Shown: positions 60,385 to 64,000 of the stretch, in pieces | Numbering within the stretch: position 1 is the stretch's first letter | How the letters are laid out: each line of letters opens with the position of its first letter | Notes under the pieces: generated by a model | Databases searched by the model: none | What the model was told of the DNA's origin: nothing | Seen by the model: the letters and a program-made list of their open reading frames with translations, nothing else | Translations under genes and position numbers: made by a program | Assembly (NCBI RefSeq): GCF_937927635.1 | Contig: NZ_CALBRW010000012.1 | Location: 48,663 to 112,662 of the forward strand | DNA: 64,000 nucleotides | DNA from: an uncultured Microbacterium sp. | GTDB taxonomy: Bacteria; Actinomycetota; Actinomycetes; Actinomycetales; Microbacteriaceae | Direction: 5' to 3'

Positions 60385-61458
60385 ATGCTGGATGCCGCGG
60401 AGCTCGCACGACGACGTGAGCTGCAGCGGCGTGCCTATGCGCCGGGTGGCGGGCTGAGCGAGGCCGAGGCCGCGGAGCTGCGGGAGCTGGATGCCCGGGT
60501 CCGGGGCCCTGAGCTTGTCGCTGAGACCTCCGAGGTCTGGGTCCCTGAGCCTGTCGCTGAGACCTCCGAGGTCTGGGTCCCTGAGCCCGTCGCTCGTACT
60601 GAGCGAGCGTCAGCGAGTCGAAGTGAAGGATCGCCGGCTCCTGTGCCCGGTCCGCGCATGACGGAGACCACGGAGGACGTCGCGCCACCGGCATCCGTCC
60701 TCAAGCCGCGCCGCCGCTTCCCTCTGATCCCCGTCCTCGCGGTGGTCGCGCTCGTGGTGGGCATCGTGGTGGGCTCCTTCGTCTTCGGACGCCTGATGCA
60801 GACTCCGATGACCGCGCAGCAGCAGGACGCCTGGGCGAAGCTGGAGGCATCCGGTCAGTACGATCCCGGGTCGATCCATCTCGTCGGTACGAAGTACGGC
60901 GCGTCGATCTGGTCGGCGACCAGGCAGCAGGGTGATCTGCCCTGCGTCGTCCTCACCCGTCCCGGCCCGCTCGACGGCCGTTCCATGGTGGGCTGCGCGA
61001 TGCCGACGGAGACCGATCAGGAGATGTCCGTCCAGGCCACCCTGACCTACCAGGAGAAGGGCGTGGACTATGCCCTGTGGGCCACGCTCAGCGACGACAT
61101 CGCGGGGAATCCTGCCGTGATCGTGCAGCGGCAGCGTGCGAATGAGCCCTGGGACTGGCGCATGCAGTACAGCGATGCGGAACTGAAGCAGGCTGAGAAT
61201 CTGGTGGCAGCAGGCTTCGACGGCGAGACGATCAGCATCCTCGGCTACGACGGCGACACCCCGGTGTGGATGGGGAACGCGCCTGACGGTTCGGGCCCCT
61301 GCCTGATGGTCGTGCAGGACACCGGCGTCGTGGTGCAGCAGTGCGGTTCGGGCTACGACCAGGTCGCCCTGTCCGTCGGTGACACGGTCTACGGTGTGCT
61401 GACCTCGGATCGCAGCAGCATGCTGAGCATCACGCGCCTTCCGGGAGGTGCGCAGTGA
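60385..61458 (+). CDS. Membrane-anchored protein with basic helix motif, repeat linker and extracellular domain
   Basis: 357 residues, unrecognised family. Residues 1-35 (AELARRRELQRRAYAPGGGLSEAEAAELREL) form an amphipathic helical motif shared with the next gene. Then 12-residue repeats (PELVAETSEVWV, PEPVAETSEVWV) form a linker, one membrane helix (LIPVLAVVALVVGIVVGSFVF) follows near residue 117, and about 220 residues outside contain paired Cys. It is a paralogue of the gene at 61455, with which it overlaps by 4 bp. The linker is encoded by 36-bp DNA repeats and is probably recently expanded. Confidence 0.8.
   Translation: MLDAAELARRRELQRRAYAPGGGLSEAEAAELRELDARVRGPELVAETSEVWVPEPVAETSEVWVPEPVARTERASASRSEGSPAPVPGPRMTETTEDVAPPASVLKPRRRFPLIPVLAVVALVVGIVVGSFVFGRLMQTPMTAQQQDAWAKLEASGQYDPGSIHLVGTKYGASIWSATRQQGDLPCVVLTRPGPLDGRSMVGCAMPTETDQEMSVQATLTYQEKGVDYALWATLSDDIAGNPAVIVQRQRANEPWDWRMQYSDAELKQAENLVAAGFDGETISILGYDGDTPVWMGNAPDGSGPCLMVVQDTGVVVQQCGSGYDQVALSVGDTVYGVLTSDRSSMLSITRLPGGAQ
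60507..60622 (+). repeat. 36-bp tandem repeats and REP-like sequence inside the linker
   Basis: Copies at 60507-60542 and 60543-60578 differ at one position, and a partial third follows at 60579-60594. Each includes CCCTGAGC(T/C)TGTCGCTGAG. The tail 60595-60622 (GAGCGAGCGTCAGCGAGTCG core) resembles another common actinobacterial repeat. The repeats stay in frame. Confidence 0.85.
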
Positions 61459-62531
61459 GTGCCGCCGACGCGCGCAGGCGCGACCTGCAGCGCCGCGCGT
61501 TCGCACCGGGCGGCAGCCTCACACCCGAGGAGGCGGAAGAGCTGCGGATGCTGTCGCAGCCGGTGCCCGCTCAAGCGGCCGCGCCCGCCGAGGGACCTCA
61601 AGCGCCCGCCGGGGAACCTCAAGCGCCCGCTGAGGAACCTGAAGGCGGGGTCGCTGAGCCCGTCGAAGGGTCGACAACAGTCTCGGCGACTCCAGAGGTC
61701 GAAGGTCCCACACGCAGGCACCCGCGCTGGCTGATACCGGTCGTCCTGCTGGTGGCGCTGGTCGTCGGACTCGGCGTGGGCTGGCTGGTCTCTCCGCGTC
61801 CCGCCCACGCGTCGCCCCCTGCCATGAACGCGGCGCAGCGGCAGGTGTACGACGACCTGGTCGCCGACGGCGGCTTCAAGGCCGGCTCCGTGTCGTTCGC
61901 CGGCACGAAGCACGGCGCCTCCGTATGGACCGCGGCGAAGAGCGGGCAGGAGTGCATCATCATGCTGCTCGACGGGCACCGCGAGACCCAATGTGCCGAC
62001 CCGAAGACGGGCACGTACGGCAACGGCATGATCGGCGTGCAGTCGGAGACCGGTGAGGGAGATCTGCGCTCCATCATCACGGCCGTGCTGCTCACGAACA
62101 TCAGCGGTGAGCGCTCAGTGATCGTCAACAGGATCAACACGGCTTCGTATGACGACGGCTGGCAGGCGCAGTACTCCCAGGCCGAGCTCGACCTCGTGAA
62201 CGTGCTGGAGCAGGACGGCTTCACGGGGCCCGAGTTGATGATCTCCGGCGTCGACGGAGACATCCCGATCTGGACCACGTGGGGCGACCAGTTCTGCATC
62301 GCCGTGGTCGACCCGGACTCGCACGACGTCACCAAGTCCTGCACGGATCCCATGGTCGACGCCGTCATCCAGATCGGATTCCGGGACGCGGCCTACAGTG
62401 CGCGATTCACCGAGAATCACGGCATCGCGGTGAGCGTCGTACGAGACCCGTCGGCGGTGTCGCGGGTATCGTGCGATTCGGCCACCGGCCAGTGCACGTC
62501 CATCGACGACACGACCGGTGACATCGGCTGA
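61455..62531 (+). CDS. Paralogue of the preceding membrane-anchored protein
   Basis: 358 residues with the same plan: ARRRDLQRRAFAPGGSLTPEEAEELRML, an Ala/Pro linker (GPQAPAGEPQAPAEEPEGG), one membrane helix (LIPVVLLVALVVGLGVGWLV), and a secreted C-terminal domain with Cys residues and a KHGASVWTA motif like the KYGASIWSA of its neighbour. The GTG overlaps the upstream stop as GTGA. A REP-like piece (61650-61675) lies in its linker. Function unknown. Confidence 0.8.
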   Translation: MSAADARRRDLQRRAFAPGGSLTPEEAEELRMLSQPVPAQAAAPAEGPQAPAGEPQAPAEEPEGGVAEPVEGSTTVSATPEVEGPTRRHPRWLIPVVLLVALVVGLGVGWLVSPRPAHASPPAMNAAQRQVYDDLVADGGFKAGSVSFAGTKHGASVWTAAKSGQECIIMLLDGHRETQCADPKTGTYGNGMIGVQSETGEGDLRSIITAVLLTNISGERSVIVNRINTASYDDGWQAQYSQAELDLVNVLEQDGFTGPELMISGVDGDIPIWTTWGDQFCIAVVDPDSHDVTKSCTDPMVDAVIQIGFRDAAYSARFTENHGIAVSVVRDPSAVSRVSCDSATGQCTSIDDTTGDIG

Positions 62532-62538
62532 AACCCGC

Positions 62539-63798
62539 TCAGACCCGATCGGCGAGGATGGCGATCCTCTTCTCGCCGACGCGGGTGAGGATCAGCGTCG
62601 CCTCCTGAGAGCCCTGGAGAGCGAGCTTCTTCCGGAAGGCGGCGGGGTCGATGTCCATGCCGCGCTTCTTGATCTCCAGGCGGCCGATGTCGTTCGCGCG
62701 CAGGGCGGCGTTGATGGCTTTCGGATGTGCGGGCATGGTGTCGCGCACGCGGAAAGACTGCACGAACGGGCTGGTCACGGGCTTGTCGCCGGTGAGGTAG
62801 GCGATGCGCTCATCGAGCATCCCGGCATCCAGCATCCGCCCGGCGTCGCCGATCAGGCGGGCGCGGATGACGGCGCCGTCGGGCTCGTGCACGAACGCGC
62901 CCAGTGTGCGGACCGGCACATCCTCGGCGTCCGCCGCCGCGGTCAGCTCGTGCGTCTGCCCGCCCGCGACGACCAGCGCTGCCCGGCGGATGCCTTCACG
63001 CGCCAGCGCACCGGACCACAGCACCAATTCGACGACGCTGCCATCGGCGCTGACCCACTGCGCCTCGACGTCGTCGGGGATGAGGTCGCGGTCGAGGCCG
63101 GGACCCAGCTTGATCCCCGTGGGGTGCTCGCGGGCGACCTGGAAGCACCAGTCCGGCGACGGCGACCAGTCGGATGCCGACAGCCGGCGCGTCTCGGAAT
63201 GCCCGGCGGTGCGGCGCGCGGGGTCGAGCCAGACCGCCGAGCGCTCCCCGCGGACTTGTGCGCTTCGCGCGGACGAATCCGCGGAATCTGTCCGCGGCAG
63301 CTGCACATCTCCGCGGCTGGCGCTCACGGCATCCTCGGCGAGCCCCTGCCGCACGGCCGCATCCTCGCCGAACGGCGCGAGGTTGTAGGCCGCGATGGCG
63401 GCGGTCACGGCATCCGCGTCCACGGCTGTCACGCGCAGTCCCGCGCCGGCGAACGCCAGGCTGTCGCCGCCGATGCCGCAGCCGAGGTCCGTCACCGCGG
63501 TGATGCCGGCCTGCCGCATCCGCACCGCGTGCAGGGTGGCGACGTTCAGGCGGGTGGCCTGCTCCAGGCCCGCCCGGGTGAACAGCATCCGCTCGGCGAA
63601 CTCCCCGAACTTGGACCGCGCCTTCACGCGCAGGTGCGCCTGCCCGACCACAGCCGAGACCAGGTCGGGGGAGTGCCCTGCCGCACGCAGCCGCGAGACG
63701 GCCTTCGCGACCTCACCCGAACTCGCGATCTCGCCGACCTCGTCCAGCAGCGCGAGCCCGTCTCGTGTGAGCAGCGCGCTCAGCTCCGACATCTCCAC
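62539..63798 (-). CDS. Class I SAM-dependent methyltransferase with THUMP-like C-terminal domain
   Basis: 419 residues. The N-terminal helical region (residues 1-90) leads to VTDLGCGIGGDSLAFAGAG, SAM-binding motif I, near residue 105, and AVWLDPARR near 195. The C-terminal domain with DTMPAHPKAINAALRANDIGRLEIKKRGMDID matches the THUMP-like domain of this actinobacterial family. The substrate is unknown; an RNA target is inferred from the THUMP resemblance. The start GTG at 63798 is 6 nt after TAGGCT (63805-63810). It converges on the paralogue pair with 7 nt between the stops. Confidence 0.85.
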   Translation of the reverse strand: MEMSELSALLTRDGLALLDEVGEIASSGEVAKAVSRLRAAGHSPDLVSAVVGQAHLRVKARSKFGEFAERMLFTRAGLEQATRLNVATLHAVRMRQAGITAVTDLGCGIGGDSLAFAGAGLRVTAVDADAVTAAIAAYNLAPFGEDAAVRQGLAEDAVSASRGDVQLPRTDSADSSARSAQVRGERSAVWLDPARRTAGHSETRRLSASDWSPSPDWCFQVAREHPTGIKLGPGLDRDLIPDDVEAQWVSADGSVVELVLWSGALAREGIRRAALVVAGGQTHELTAAADAEDVPVRTLGAFVHEPDGAVIRARLIGDAGRMLDAGMLDERIAYLTGDKPVTSPFVQSFRVRDTMPAHPKAINAALRANDIGRLEIKKRGMDIDPAAFRKKLALQGSQEATLILTRVGEKRIAILADRV

Positions 63799-63804
63799 GC
63801 GCCC

Positions 63805-63810
63805 AGCCTA
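63805..63810 (-). promoter_or_regulatory. -10 box of leaderless methyltransferase promoter
   Basis: TAGGCT lies 6 nt before the GTG at 63798. Confidence 0.5.
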
Positions 63811-63862
63811 CGGTGCGCGGCACGGGGTCCTCTCGCCCTACGGACAGGCGCGGGGCGTCTTT

Positions 63863-64000
63863 TCGCGGGTCGCATGTGGCTGGCTCCGCGCCCGTGAGCC
63901 CGCCATTCGGGCCCCGCGGAATGCGGTCGCCAGTCGCCGGGAGTGTCGCGGGTCGCATGTGGCTGGCTCCGCGCCCGTGAGCCCGCCATTCGGGCCCCGC
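63863..64000. repeat. 55-bp direct repeat at the right window edge
   Basis: 63863-63917 and 63946-64000 are identical over 55 bp, separated by 28 nt. Each contains GCCCG-CCATT-CGGGC, a short hairpin. The second copy ends at the window boundary, so the array may continue. No gene is evident here. Confidence 0.9.

Noticed and set aside
63863..64000. CRISPR-like reading of the 55-bp repeats
   Set aside because: The repeat is too long, only two copies are seen with one spacer, and no cas genes are near.

Overview
The window is high-GC DNA with short intergenic gaps, many 1-4 bp stop/start overlaps and many GTG starts. It reads as a chromosomal segment of a motile actinobacterium, most likely Microbacteriaceae (Microbacterium-like). 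The support is the gene order coaA, glmS, acpS, alr, tsaE, tsaB, rimI, tsaD, the low-redundancy Gram-positive flagellar set without P- or L-ring genes, and the many leaderless promoters. This placement comes from gene content and style; I could not search a database.

Region 1 (1-17948) is a surface-glycan locus. It holds a truncated Wzy-type polymerase, a candidate nonulosonic-acid transferase, and what looks like a complete legionaminic-acid route: ptmA, legF and ptmF on the minus strand, then legH, legI, legG, ptmE, legB and legC on the plus strand. A large OafA-type acyltransferase with an SGNH domain, a DUF4422 protein, a polyprenyl-phosphate sugar transferase and a DUF4012 membrane protein follow. 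Together they could make CMP-legionaminic acid, start a lipid-linked repeat, polymerise it and decorate it.

Region 2 (18173-24584) has a histidine kinase, a degenerate GGDEF membrane protein and an OmpR-type response regulator on the minus strand, then coaA, then a hipBA toxin-antitoxin pair. Region 3 (24671-31321) continues the housekeeping backbone with glmS, acpS, alr and tsaE. It is interrupted by a DUF559/AbiEi-type gene bounded by REP-like repeats and by a GH20 hexosaminidase.

Region 4 (31344-57780) is a 26-kb flagellar island lying exactly between tsaE and tsaB. Five matching sigma-28 promoters (TAAC, 15 nt, NCCGAYAG) precede fliM, flbD, flgB, fliC and flgN. They divide the island into fliM-N-O-P-Q-R-flhB-flhA-csrA, flbD-motA-motB, flgB-flgC-fliE-F-G-H-I-J-K-flgD-flgE, fliC-fliD-fliS-fliT-like, and flgN-flgK-flgL-fliW. 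fliA encodes the sigma factor. csrA and fliW together with the fliC leader hairpin suggest translational control of flagellin. No chemotaxis genes, flgM, flgF, flgG, flhF or flhG are present here.

Region 5 (57829-64000) resumes the backbone with tsaB, rimI and tsaD. It then has a small membrane protein, two paralogous single-pass secreted-domain proteins with repeat-rich linkers, a THUMP-like methyltransferase and a 55-bp direct repeat at the right edge. I see no tRNA, rRNA, IS element, prophage or CRISPR array.
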